Positions 15,907 through 23,210 of a stretch of 23,210 nt of DNA are shown in pieces. The first letter of the stretch is position 1. Each line of letters opens with the position of its first letter. Position numbers and translations under genes: made by a program. The notes under the pieces are model-generated. The model made no database searches. It had not been told where the DNA came from and saw nothing but the letters and a program-made list of their open reading frames with translations. Source of the stretch: SAT2750 sp963581185 (GTDB lineage Bacteria; Planctomycetota; Planctomycetia; Pirellulales; Pirellulaceae); contig CAUZOB010000064.1 in the NCBI GenBank assembly GCA_963581185.1, forward strand, positions 1-23,210, given 5' to 3'.

Positions 15907-17919
15907 ATGAAGCTGCAGGCACTCCTGATCTCGCTGGCCGCTCTGCTCTGCGCCACTGGTCATCTGCCCGCGGACCCGCCCAGCCTGCAGCGTGTCGTGC
16001 CGCACGCTGCGCAGCCCGGCAGCACAACCACGATCCAGCTGGAAGGTAGTAACCTTGATGCAGCCAGCGACGTCTGGACCAGCTTTCCGGCGGATGTCAC
16101 GTTACTCGAATCAGGCAAGTTCGAACTCACGATTGCCACGGATGTCCCGCCCCAACTGGGTGCCATCCGGGTTGTCTCCCCAGCAGGTGTCTCCAACCTC
16201 AAGCTGCTGCTGCTGGATCCACTCTCCACAGATCTGGCAACAGAGTCCGAGTCGGGTCAGGATCCTGCTTCAGCCCAGTTGTTACAGGTCGGCCAGGCAA
16301 CCGAGGGCCAGGTTGCCAGCGAGTCGAGCTGGTATTGCCGCCTGCAACCGGTCGCGGGCAAGCGAGTCACGATTGATATTTGGGCGCGACGGCTGGGCTC
16401 GTCGCTCGATCCCGTCATCCAGGTACTGGATGCCGACGGACGGGAGATCGCCTTCAGTGACGATGAACCGGGACTGGATGGCGATTGCCGTGTCTCCTTC
16501 CTGGCGACTTCGGCCGATCCGCTGACCGTCAAGCTGCGAGATGTGAGTTTCTCCGGTGGAGGTGATTTCTTCTTTCGCATACGAACCGGTGAGTTTCCAG
16601 CCGTCAACGGCTTCTACCCACCAGTACTCTCCCATGGCGAACAGCACAGCCTGCTGCCATTTCCACGGCAGCCTGGCGGAAGGCATGCGAGTATTCAGCT
16701 GCAAGCGAACCCGACTGGATTGATCCAGTGGGTTGAGACGTCCAATAAGCTCCAGGCGATTGGCTCCATCCAGCTGAGCTCGCGGCGTGAGTTGTATGAG
16801 TCGATGCAGCAGCCAGCCATGCCGATCAAGGCCGTCATTGGGGACGCCGTTAGCGGCTGGTTCTCCCAGCGTGGGGAGATTGACAGCTTTACTCTCCAAG
16901 TTGACCGGCCGATGCGCGTGCGAATCCAGGCAGCCACGCGCTCACTTGGTTCCCCCTCGCTGCTGTTAATGACCCTGCAAACCGGCGCCGGCAAGATGAT
17001 TGCCCAGTCGGAACTCGACGAGAAAATCAGCCAGCAACTCGATGCCGATCTAACATCCCCAGGAACCTACACGGTGTCGTTGAAGGAGCTGATTGGCCGG
17101 CACGGCAGTGGCCAGGTCTACCGGGTCACGATTGATGAGAAAACGCCCAGCTACCAACTGGCTGTGGCTGGGGACGTTTTTAATGCGCCGGCGGGTGGCG
17201 TTGTTGAAATCAAGCTGACCGTGGCACGGGACGGCTACGATGGAGCGATCAGCGTGTCGTTGGCTGGCGAGGAGATGCCAGGCCTGGACGATGCAGTGAT
17301 TCCGGACGGGAAAAATGAAGCAGTCGTCAAGCTGACGTTGCCTGCCGATTGGGAAGCCGGCTCGATCCACCACCTCCAGCTGGTTGGTAAAGGGGACGGA
17401 GGTGAATACGAGACGCTGGCTGAACAGGATGCCCTCAAGTTTGCGCGCGGCAACCTGGGCCGGTTCGACGGTTTCGTCAGCGACGAGCAGACCGCCGTAA
17501 CCAATTTTGCGGAATACGATATGGAAGTCCTGGAAGCGGGCCAGTACCAGTTGCACTTGCGATACGCGGCCTTGCAATCCCGCCCGGCAGTCTTGCAGAT
17601 TAACGGCGAGCTGGTCCACGACGATGCGATGAAGAATACCAGCGGGGGCTGGGTTGAAGAAAACCAGCGTTGGCATCTCGAGGGTGTTTTCAAGTTCCAG
17701 GCAGGTAAAAACGTCATCCGGATTCAGCGAGATGGCACGGTCTCGCATCTCAGCCAGTTGAAAATCGCCCGGGCCGTGGAAACAACTGAGATCGCAGCGA
17801 CCCTGACCCAGTCGGCGAACTGTCGGGCAGCAATCAAACAACAGCTTGGTGGTATGGCACACCCACCCCGCAACCTGACCGCAGGTATTATCATTGGTGT
17901 CACGGTTGAGGAAGAATAG
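15907..17919 (+). CDS. Secreted PPC-domain protein with TIG-like N-terminus and carbohydrate-binding-like C-terminus
   Basis: 670 residues, ATG 2 bases after the previous stop. Signal peptide about 1-22. Residues about 28-105 (RVVPHAAQPGSTTTIQLEGSNL) look like an IPT/TIG-type beta sandwich. Residues about 120-215 are a bacterial pre-peptidase C-terminal (PPC) domain, with WYCRLQPVAGKRVTIDIWA and DPVIQVLDADGREI; a second PPC-like unit is at about 300-395. Residues about 515-635 (VLEAGQYQLHLRYAALQSRPAVLQ as two pieces, then GGWVEEN and FQAGKNVIRIQRDG) resemble a CBM6/CBM35-type ligand-binding module. No protease domain is present, so it is probably a binding or scaffold protein of the cell surface. 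It lies between a DUF1501 gene and a DUF1549/DUF1553 gene, 40 bases before the latter. Confidence 0.75.
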   Translation: MKLQALLISLAALLCATGHLPADPPSLQRVVPHAAQPGSTTTIQLEGSNLDAASDVWTSFPADVTLLESGKFELTIATDVPPQLGAIRVVSPAGVSNLKLLLLDPLSTDLATESESGQDPASAQLLQVGQATEGQVASESSWYCRLQPVAGKRVTIDIWARRLGSSLDPVIQVLDADGREIAFSDDEPGLDGDCRVSFLATSADPLTVKLRDVSFSGGGDFFFRIRTGEFPAVNGFYPPVLSHGEQHSLLPFPRQPGGRHASIQLQANPTGLIQWVETSNKLQAIGSIQLSSRRELYESMQQPAMPIKAVIGDAVSGWFSQRGEIDSFTLQVDRPMRVRIQAATRSLGSPSLLLMTLQTGAGKMIAQSELDEKISQQLDADLTSPGTYTVSLKELIGRHGSGQVYRVTIDEKTPSYQLAVAGDVFNAPAGGVVEIKLTVARDGYDGAISVSLAGEEMPGLDDAVIPDGKNEAVVKLTLPADWEAGSIHHLQLVGKGDGGEYETLAEQDALKFARGNLGRFDGFVSDEQTAVTNFAEYDMEVLEAGQYQLHLRYAALQSRPAVLQINGELVHDDAMKNTSGGWVEENQRWHLEGVFKFQAGKNVIRIQRDGTVSHLSQLKIARAVETTEIAATLTQSANCRAAIKQQLGGMAHPPRNLTAGIIIGVTVEEE

Positions 17920-17943
17920 AAACCAGGCATCCATGCCCCTTGT

Positions 17944-17948
17944 GAGGA
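17944..17948 (+). promoter_or_regulatory. Ribosome binding site supporting the GTG 17960 start
   Basis: GAGGA, 11 bases before GTG 17960. The upstream in-frame candidates are worse placed: TTG 17894 lies inside the previous gene and ATG 17933 has only a weak AGG. Confidence 0.45.
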
Positions 17949-17959
17949 ATTGGTTAACA

Positions 17960-20407
17960 GTGAAACCCCGGTTTTCAATCCTGGCATCTTGCACGCTTGC
18001 GATAACGCTGGCGCTGACCGGCTCCGGTTGGGCTGCGCCGGACCAGTCCCCGGTTGATCGGATCGAGGTGTTTCCAGCAGAGCTGAATCTGGCGAGCCGG
18101 CATCATCCTGCCCAACTGCTGGTGACAGGCGTTCTAAAAAATGGCCGGCTCCAGGACCTGACATCTGTGGCTGTGATCGAGTCAGCAGATCCGGCAATTG
18201 TCGAAGTGCGAGCTGGCAGGCTCTGGGCCCAGGCCGACGGCCAGGCGAGAATTACTGTCAAAGCAGGCGGCCAACGGTATCGGCTCCCACTCACAGTCAA
18301 GCTCTTGCCAGCTGATCAGACTGCCGGCTTCAAGCATGGAACCCAGGCTGCCCTGACTCGTCATGGCTGTAACTCTGGTGGTTGTCATGGTGCTCCCAGC
18401 GGTAAAGCAAGTTTTCGCCTCTCATTGTGGGCCTACGATACCGAGCTGGATGCGGAATCTGTGGTGCGAGAGTTTGCCGGACGGCGGGTTGATTCCTTTA
18501 TGCCGGCCAACAGCCTGCTGCTGCGAAAGCCGACCATGAAAGTGCCCCACGGCGGCGGGAAGCGGCTCCGTAAGGACGACAGCGGTTACCGGTTGCTGTA
18601 CGACTGGATCGCCGGCGGCTGCAGGCTGGACCTCGCGGATGCAGCCGAGTGTGAACGGATTGAGGTCTATCCGCAGGATCGCCAGCTGGCGGTCGCTGCC
18701 CCGCAACAGCAACTATCGGTGCGAGGTTTCTTTTCCGATGGTTCCGTCCGTGACCTGACGTCGCTGGTGCTGTATTCAAGCAGCGACGACACGATTGCCA
18801 CGGTCAGCGAAGAAGGTCAGGTGGAGGGATCGGCTGGTGGCGAGGTGGCCATCCTGGTCAGTTACCTGGAGCATGTGGCCACGTCTCGACTGGCCTTTGT
18901 AAAGGCAGACCCGGAATTTGCCTGGCAAGCACCGGCGGCCAGTAACGACATTGATGAATTGGTATTCACAAAGTTGCGACGGATGCAGGTCCTGCCCTCG
19001 GCTCGCTGTAGCGACGAGGTGTTCATCCGGCGACTCTACCTGGACCTGGCCGGAGTGCCGCCAACTGCCGAGCAGGCCCGGGCGTTCCTGGCTGACAAGG
19101 CCGCTGACAAGCGTTCGCAGTTGGTGGATCAGTTGCTGGATTCAGCCGACCATGTTGCCTGGTGGGCGAACAAGTGGGGCGACCTGCTGCGGATTCGGTC
19201 AGAGACGATGACCGACAAGGGCGTCTTCAAGTTCTATCGCTGGCTGCAGCGAAGTGTGCAGAACAACGTTCCCTACGACCAGTTTGTGCGGCAGCTGCTG
19301 CTGGCCCAGGGTAGCTCACTGGAAAACCCAGCGGTGAATTTTTACCGATCGGCTGCCAGCACGGACGACTGTACCGAGACCATGGCCCAGTTGTTCCTCG
19401 GCTCGCGACTGCAGTGTGCCAAGTGTCACAACCATCCCTACGAGCGCTGGACCCAGGATAACTACTATGGATTCGGTGCTTTCTTCCATCGCCTGCAACG
19501 GACCACGGTCAAGGAGACGGGAGAAATGGTGCTCTGGTCAGCTGATCAGGGAGAGATTGTACAACCCCGCACATCCCAGCAGATGCAGCCCTGGGTGCCA
19601 GGGGCCGCGATCATTGCGACAGCTGAGAGCCAGGACCGTCGCCAGCTGTTGGTGGACTGGATGACCCAGGACGACAACCCGTACCTGGCTCGTGTGGAGG
19701 TGAACCGGATCTGGGGCGAGTTGTTTGGTCGAGGGATTGTCGATCCGGTCGATGACTTCCGCGGCTCCAATCCAGCATCCAACCAACAGCTACTGGATTG
19801 GCTGGCCCGTCGCTTCGTGCAGAGTGGATTTGATCGCCGCGAGATGATCCGCTTGATCTGCAACAGCACAACTTACCAGCTGTCGTCAAAGAGTCTGCCG
19901 TCCAATGAAAATGACATGCGGTACTTTGCCCGCATGCAGCCCCGGCACCTGGCAGCCGAGTCGATGATGGAGTCGGTCTGTCAGATCACCGGCGTACCTT
20001 TCAAGTTCGAGGGTCTGCCAGCGAGTGTGCGAGCCATCGGTATTCCGAGTCCCAAGTACGCTCCGGAATTCCTGCAGATGTTTGGCAAGCCGCCCCGCGA
20101 GACAAACTGTGCCTGCGAACGGTCTGCTTCATCGAACTTGAACCATGCACTCTCCGTTGCCAACGGAACTTTTGTTTACCATCGGATCATCGACAAGAAC
20201 AACCTGTTTCGCCGTCTGTTGAAGGAAGGTATCTCGACGGACGAACTGGTCGACCACCTTTATCTGGCAGGCTATGCCCGCTATCCGACCGACGAGGAGC
20301 GTCGGTATGTGATTGAACATGTGGAGAAGCATGAGGAATCAGAAGAGGGCTGGGAAGATGTGATCTGGGCGATCGTCAACAGCAAGGAATTCGCTTTTCA
20401 GCACTAG
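17960..20407 (+). CDS. Secreted Big_2 / cytochrome-like / DUF1549-DUF1553 protein
   Basis: 815 residues from GTG 17960, which places a clean signal peptide at the N-terminus (KPRFSILASC... ending GWA). Domains in order: Big_2-like fold about 31-114 (VDRIEVFPAELNL); a planctomycete cytochrome C-like region with CNSGGCH (Cys137, Cys142, His143); a second Big_2-like fold about 230-315 (ERIEVYPQDRQL); DUF1549 from about 330 (FIRRLYLDLAGVPPT) containing CAKCHNHP (Cys486, Cys489, His490), a canonical CxxCH haem site; DUF1553 from about 568 (ARVEVNRIWGELFGRGIV) to the end. This architecture is characteristic of planctomycetes, usually paired with DUF1501 genes as here. The biochemical role is not established; haem binding is suggested by motifs only. 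Confidence 0.9.
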   Translation: MKPRFSILASCTLAITLALTGSGWAAPDQSPVDRIEVFPAELNLASRHHPAQLLVTGVLKNGRLQDLTSVAVIESADPAIVEVRAGRLWAQADGQARITVKAGGQRYRLPLTVKLLPADQTAGFKHGTQAALTRHGCNSGGCHGAPSGKASFRLSLWAYDTELDAESVVREFAGRRVDSFMPANSLLLRKPTMKVPHGGGKRLRKDDSGYRLLYDWIAGGCRLDLADAAECERIEVYPQDRQLAVAAPQQQLSVRGFFSDGSVRDLTSLVLYSSSDDTIATVSEEGQVEGSAGGEVAILVSYLEHVATSRLAFVKADPEFAWQAPAASNDIDELVFTKLRRMQVLPSARCSDEVFIRRLYLDLAGVPPTAEQARAFLADKAADKRSQLVDQLLDSADHVAWWANKWGDLLRIRSETMTDKGVFKFYRWLQRSVQNNVPYDQFVRQLLLAQGSSLENPAVNFYRSAASTDDCTETMAQLFLGSRLQCAKCHNHPYERWTQDNYYGFGAFFHRLQRTTVKETGEMVLWSADQGEIVQPRTSQQMQPWVPGAAIIATAESQDRRQLLVDWMTQDDNPYLARVEVNRIWGELFGRGIVDPVDDFRGSNPASNQQLLDWLARRFVQSGFDRREMIRLICNSTTYQLSSKSLPSNENDMRYFARMQPRHLAAESMMESVCQITGVPFKFEGLPASVRAIGIPSPKYAPEFLQMFGKPPRETNCACERSASSNLNHALSVANGTFVYHRIIDKNNLFRRLLKEGISTDELVDHLYLAGYARYPTDEERRYVIEHVEKHEESEEGWEDVIWAIVNSKEFAFQH

Positions 20408-20418
20408 ACCCCGTCGAT

Positions 20419-20433
20419 TCCGCCAGCGGCGGA
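20419..20433 (+). terminator. Short GC-rich hairpin after the DUF1549/DUF1553 gene
   Basis: TCCGCC (20419-20424), AGC loop, GGCGGA (20428-20433): a perfect 6-bp stem starting 12 bases after the stop codon. No U-tract follows, so termination is only a possibility. Confidence 0.3.
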
Positions 20434-20594
20434 GATTGATCGGGTTGGACACCACGGCAGCAACCCCGTCGATGCCCGGGTCCAGTAGGCTTGCAATAGC
20501 CACTCAGTCCGGAATACCGGGATCGATGGGGAATCGGCCTCCAGGGCAAAAAAATTGGAATCCGTGTTGCACAACAGTCGATTTGCCGACATCC

Positions 20595-20600
20595 TATTAA
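20595..20600 (+). promoter_or_regulatory. Candidate -10 element for the downstream DUF1501 gene
   Basis: TATTAA within an AT-rich patch (CCTATTAATAGAG) in an otherwise GC-rich 235-base gap, 42 bases before ATG 20643. The nearest TTGCAC (20567-20572) is 22 bases away, too far for a standard -35, so this is weak. Confidence 0.25.
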
Positions 20601-20642
20601 TAGAGCACCAGTGGACGACAACTCGCTACTGAGCCAGTACAC

Positions 20643-22049
20643 ATGTTAAGCATCACGGGAAAATCTTATCGCCAGTGTGACGGGGTCACCCGACGGGGAT
20701 TCCTCACCGCAGGTGCATTGGGTGTCGGCAGCTTCAGCCTCGTCGACATGCTCCGGGCTGAGGCCGAGCAGGGTATCGGCTCCTCCCAGAAGGCGATTAT
20801 CAACGTCCACCTCGATGGCGGTCCGCCACAGATGGACACGATCGACATGAAGCCGGACGCACCATCGGAGGTGCGGGGCGAGTTTTCGCCGATTTCCACC
20901 GTGCTGCCTGGATTCCAGGTCTGCGAGTTGATGCCGAAGCTGGCAGCCACGGCTGACAAGTACACCTTTATCCGTTCGATGGTCGAAGCTGCAGGGCGCC
21001 ATGACGCTTTCCAGTGCCAGTCCGGATACCTGGTCAACAACATGGACCGCTTCGGCGGTTGGCCGGCGATGGGATGTGTGATCAGTAAGCTGCGTGGCAA
21101 GGTGACAGACCCTGCTCCGGCTTTCGTCGACATGATGCAGGGCCGCCCGCTGGTTCGTCACAGTGCCCGGCCCGGATTCCTGGGTCCAGCGTACAAGCCA
21201 TTCCGCCCCGACATGAATGCCTTCTTCAAGCGCGACCTGGAAGATGGCATGAAGACGGAGCTCAAAAACCAGGGTACCAATCACACCACGCGACTCAAGC
21301 TGGGTGATGACCTGACAGCCGATCGACTTTCCAGCCGCTCTGAGCTGCTGGCCAGTCTCGACACGATTCGTCGTGACGTCGATGCCAGTGGCATGATGGA
21401 TGCCATGGATCACTTCTCCCAGCAGGCGGCAGGTATCCTGTTGTCGGGCACCTTTGCCGACGCTCTTGATGTGAGCAGGGAAGATCCTCGCGTGGTGGAG
21501 AAGTTCACTGCCGACGAGAATATTCCCGGTCGACACGTGACCAGCGATGAGCCCCGTAGCTCGCTCAAGTTCTTAATGGCCCGCCGACTGATCGAGGCGG
21601 GTGTTCGCTGTGTGAGCTTGACGATCAGCGACTTCGACACGCACTCGGACAATTTTGGTCGCATGCGGCAGGTCTTGCCGATTGTCGATCATGGATTACA
21701 TGCCCTGATCAGTGACCTGGAAGAACGGGGCATGCTGGATGACGTATCGATCGTCATCTGGGGAGAATTCGGCCGCACGCCCAAGATCAACGCCAAAGCT
21801 GGCCGGGATCACTGGCCGCGCGTCAGTCCCTGTATGCTGGCGGGTGGTGGCATGCGAACGGGCCAGGTGATCGGTGCCACCGATCGCACGGCTGGCACGG
21901 CAACGCGGCGTCCAGTTCGTTTCAAGGATGTCTTCGCCACGCTCTATCACAATATCGGCTTGCCGGCGGACCGCACCACGGTTGTCGATCCCACGGGCCG
22001 ACCGCAGTACCTGATGGACCACGGCACACCATTGCCGGAAGTTGTCTAG
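20643..22049 (+). CDS. DUF1501 family protein, Tat-exported
   Basis: 468 residues from ATG 20643; the upstream ribosome site is poor (GAGCC at 8-12 bases). Tat signal: Arg17-Arg18 in GVTRRGFLTAG, followed by ALGVGSFSLVDML. Landmarks are LDGGPPQMDTIDMKPDAP, ARRLIEAGVRC, WGEFGRTPK (373-381) and AGRDHW (386-391), then MLAGGGMRTGQVIGATDR. It differs clearly from the DUF1501 protein at 14396 (PPQMDT for PPQHET; EFGRTP for EHGRTP), so the two belong to different subfamilies rather than a recent duplication. It follows the DUF1549/DUF1553 gene after a 235-base gap, the usual pairing in planctomycetes, and converges on another DUF1501 gene 15 bases beyond its stop. Function unknown. Confidence 0.92.
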   Translation: MLSITGKSYRQCDGVTRRGFLTAGALGVGSFSLVDMLRAEAEQGIGSSQKAIINVHLDGGPPQMDTIDMKPDAPSEVRGEFSPISTVLPGFQVCELMPKLAATADKYTFIRSMVEAAGRHDAFQCQSGYLVNNMDRFGGWPAMGCVISKLRGKVTDPAPAFVDMMQGRPLVRHSARPGFLGPAYKPFRPDMNAFFKRDLEDGMKTELKNQGTNHTTRLKLGDDLTADRLSSRSELLASLDTIRRDVDASGMMDAMDHFSQQAAGILLSGTFADALDVSREDPRVVEKFTADENIPGRHVTSDEPRSSLKFLMARRLIEAGVRCVSLTISDFDTHSDNFGRMRQVLPIVDHGLHALISDLEERGMLDDVSIVIWGEFGRTPKINAKAGRDHWPRVSPCMLAGGGMRTGQVIGATDRTAGTATRRPVRFKDVFATLYHNIGLPADRTTVVDPTGRPQYLMDHGTPLPEVV

Positions 22050-22064
22050 TTCGCCAGCAGTGAA

Positions 22065-23210
22065 CTACATCCACTCTCGAATCGGCTTGCCTTCGATCAG
22101 CTGGACCGGACGTCCGTCAGGGCTGTAGGCAATCAAGTCAGATGGAATGCTGAGCTTCTCGTAGACCGTGGTGGCGATGTCATCCGAGTGATACTCGTCA
22201 TGAGTCACAAAGCCACCCTCGCCGTCGGTCTTGCCGAGCACCTGGCCGACCGGAATCCCCGCTCCAGCCATGATGGCAAAGCCGGTGCTGGCCCAGTGGT
22301 CACGACCACTGGCTGAATTTATCTTGGGCGTGCGACCAAAGTCGGTTAGCCAGAGCACCAGCGTGGTATCGAGCAGGCCGCGATCTTCCAGGTCGATCAG
22401 CAACTGAGGCAGTGCCTTGTCGACGGGTGGAATACGTGTGTCCTTGAGTGACTTGAAGTTGTTCTGGTGGGTATCCCAACCGCCATCGGTCACCGTCACG
22501 AATCGTACGCCGGATTCAATCAAGCGGCGGGCCAACAGGCAACTCTGGCCAAACTGGTTGCGGCCATAGCCTTCACGCAACTTTTCATCCTCGCTGGTGA
22601 TTTCAAAGGCCTGCTTGGTCTCTGGGGCCGTGATCATGTTGAAGGCAGCCTGGTAATACTCGTCCTGGGCATCCAGCAGATCCTGCTGGACATCGGCCGA
22701 CCGCTGCAGGGCGTCGATCTTTGCCAGTACGCTGCGTCGACGATCAACTCGCTCGAGCGTGATCCCGCTCGGTGGTGTGATGTCCCGCACAGTGAACTTG
22801 TCGGCGTTCGGATCTGCCGTGATCTCGAAGGGGTTGTGCTCAATGCCCAGGATCCCCGCTGTCCCGCCACCGTAGCGGCGATCGACGTTGGTACCGAGCT
22901 GGACAAATGGGGGCATGGCTGACTTGAAGCCATGCTGGTAGCTGACAACCGAACCGTAGGTTGGGTAGGCCACCGCTGGATTGAAGCGTCGTCCTGACAT
23001 GACCCACTGGTCGGCAGTTCCGTGGCTGCCATTACGTGGATTCCAGCCACGCAGCAGCGCGAACCGCTTGGCTTCCTTGGCCATCGTCGGCACGATCTCG
23101 GTGAACTTGATGCCCGGCAGGGCGGTGTCGATGACACCAAACTCGCCACGCACGCTGACTGGAGCATCTGGCTTGGGGTCGAAGGTATCGTGATGACTGG
23201 TGCCGCCACG
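22065..23210 (-). CDS. DUF1501 family protein, 5' end outside window
   Basis: The minus-strand frame is open to the window edge; 381 C-terminal residues are visible and the Tat signal region is missing. The first visible residues, RGGTSHHDTFDPKPDAP, match the family motif that follows the signal peptide, so only roughly 50-70 residues are lost. Further landmarks are NQFGQSCLLARRLIESG, LTDFGRTPKINSASGRDHW and MAGAGIPVGQVLGKTDGEGG. The internal GTG at 23153 is not the start because conserved sequence continues upstream of it. It belongs to the DUF1501 branch with DFGRTP, distinct from the other three in this window. It converges on the preceding plus-strand gene with a 15-base gap that has no hairpin. 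Confidence 0.92.
   Translation of the reverse strand, partial: RGGTSHHDTFDPKPDAPVSVRGEFGVIDTALPGIKFTEIVPTMAKEAKRFALLRGWNPRNGSHGTADQWVMSGRRFNPAVAYPTYGSVVSYQHGFKSAMPPFVQLGTNVDRRYGGGTAGILGIEHNPFEITADPNADKFTVRDITPPSGITLERVDRRRSVLAKIDALQRSADVQQDLLDAQDEYYQAAFNMITAPETKQAFEITSEDEKLREGYGRNQFGQSCLLARRLIESGVRFVTVTDGGWDTHQNNFKSLKDTRIPPVDKALPQLLIDLEDRGLLDTTLVLWLTDFGRTPKINSASGRDHWASTGFAIMAGAGIPVGQVLGKTDGEGGFVTHDEYHSDDIATTVYEKLSIPSDLIAYSPDGRPVQLIEGKPIREWM

Noticed and set aside
15907..17919. PPC-domain protein as a secreted protease
   Set aside because: PPC domains often accompany peptidases, but no peptidase domain or catalytic motif is present in the 670 residues.
1..23210. Mobile element, prophage, CRISPR array or defence island
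   Set aside because: No transposase, integrase, phage structural gene, regularly spaced repeats or terminal inverted repeats were seen, and composition looks even across the window.

Overview
The window is typical of a Planctomycetota chromosome, most likely of the Pirellulales type. It is moderately GC-rich and packed with families expanded in that phylum: four DUF1501 proteins (one cut by each window edge), a Big_2/cytochrome-like/DUF1549/DUF1553 protein, a PPC-domain protein, a double DUF1080 protein, a ThuA-like domain, and Tat or Sec export signals on most non-membrane products. I see no tRNA, rRNA, CRISPR array, insertion sequence or phage gene. No gene-free stretch exceeds about 245 bases.

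Layout. (1) Bases 1-4213, plus strand: the 3' end of a DUF1501 gene, a secreted two-domain DUF1080 protein, and a secreted 732-residue acetyl-xylan-esterase-like hydrolase whose C-terminal half looks like a second, catalytically dead hydrolase domain. (2) Bases 4310-14150, minus strand: a compact nine-gene operon. Read from its promoter side it encodes a secreted isochorismatase-like/ThuA fusion, an APC permease resembling ethanolamine permeases, a glutamine-synthetase-like gamma-glutamyl ligase, a class I GATase-like gamma-glutamyl hydrolase (PuuD-like), an SDR dehydrogenase, a sodium:solute symporter, an overlapping 46-residue single-pass membrane protein, a mandelate-racemase-group enolase-superfamily enzyme, and a Tat-exported hydroxypyruvate-isomerase-like TIM barrel. 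A UUCG-capped hairpin lies just after the last gene. (3) Bases 14396-20407, plus strand, divergent from the operon: a DUF1501 gene, a PPC/carbohydrate-binding-like secreted protein and a large Big_2/cytochrome/DUF1549/DUF1553 protein, spaced as one transcription unit. (4) Bases 20643-23210: one DUF1501 gene on the plus strand converging on another, truncated by the window edge, on the minus strand.

How the genes may work together. The minus-strand operon is the most interesting part. An ethanolamine-type permease, a GS-like ligase and a PuuD-like hydrolase match the logic of gamma-glutamylation pathways (putrescine via PuuA-PuuD; ethanolamine via GlnA4 in Streptomyces): the amine is imported, capped with glutamate, oxidised, and released by the hydrolase. 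Here the usual PuuB oxidase and PuuC aldehyde dehydrogenase are absent from the operon. In their place are an SDR, an acid-sugar-dehydratase-like enzyme and an isomerase, alongside a second transporter. This suggests an amino alcohol, amino sugar or other amine-bearing substrate that I cannot name from sequence. The flanking regions encode exported proteins likely to act on extracellular polymers, although DUF1501/DUF1549/DUF1553 functions are not established.
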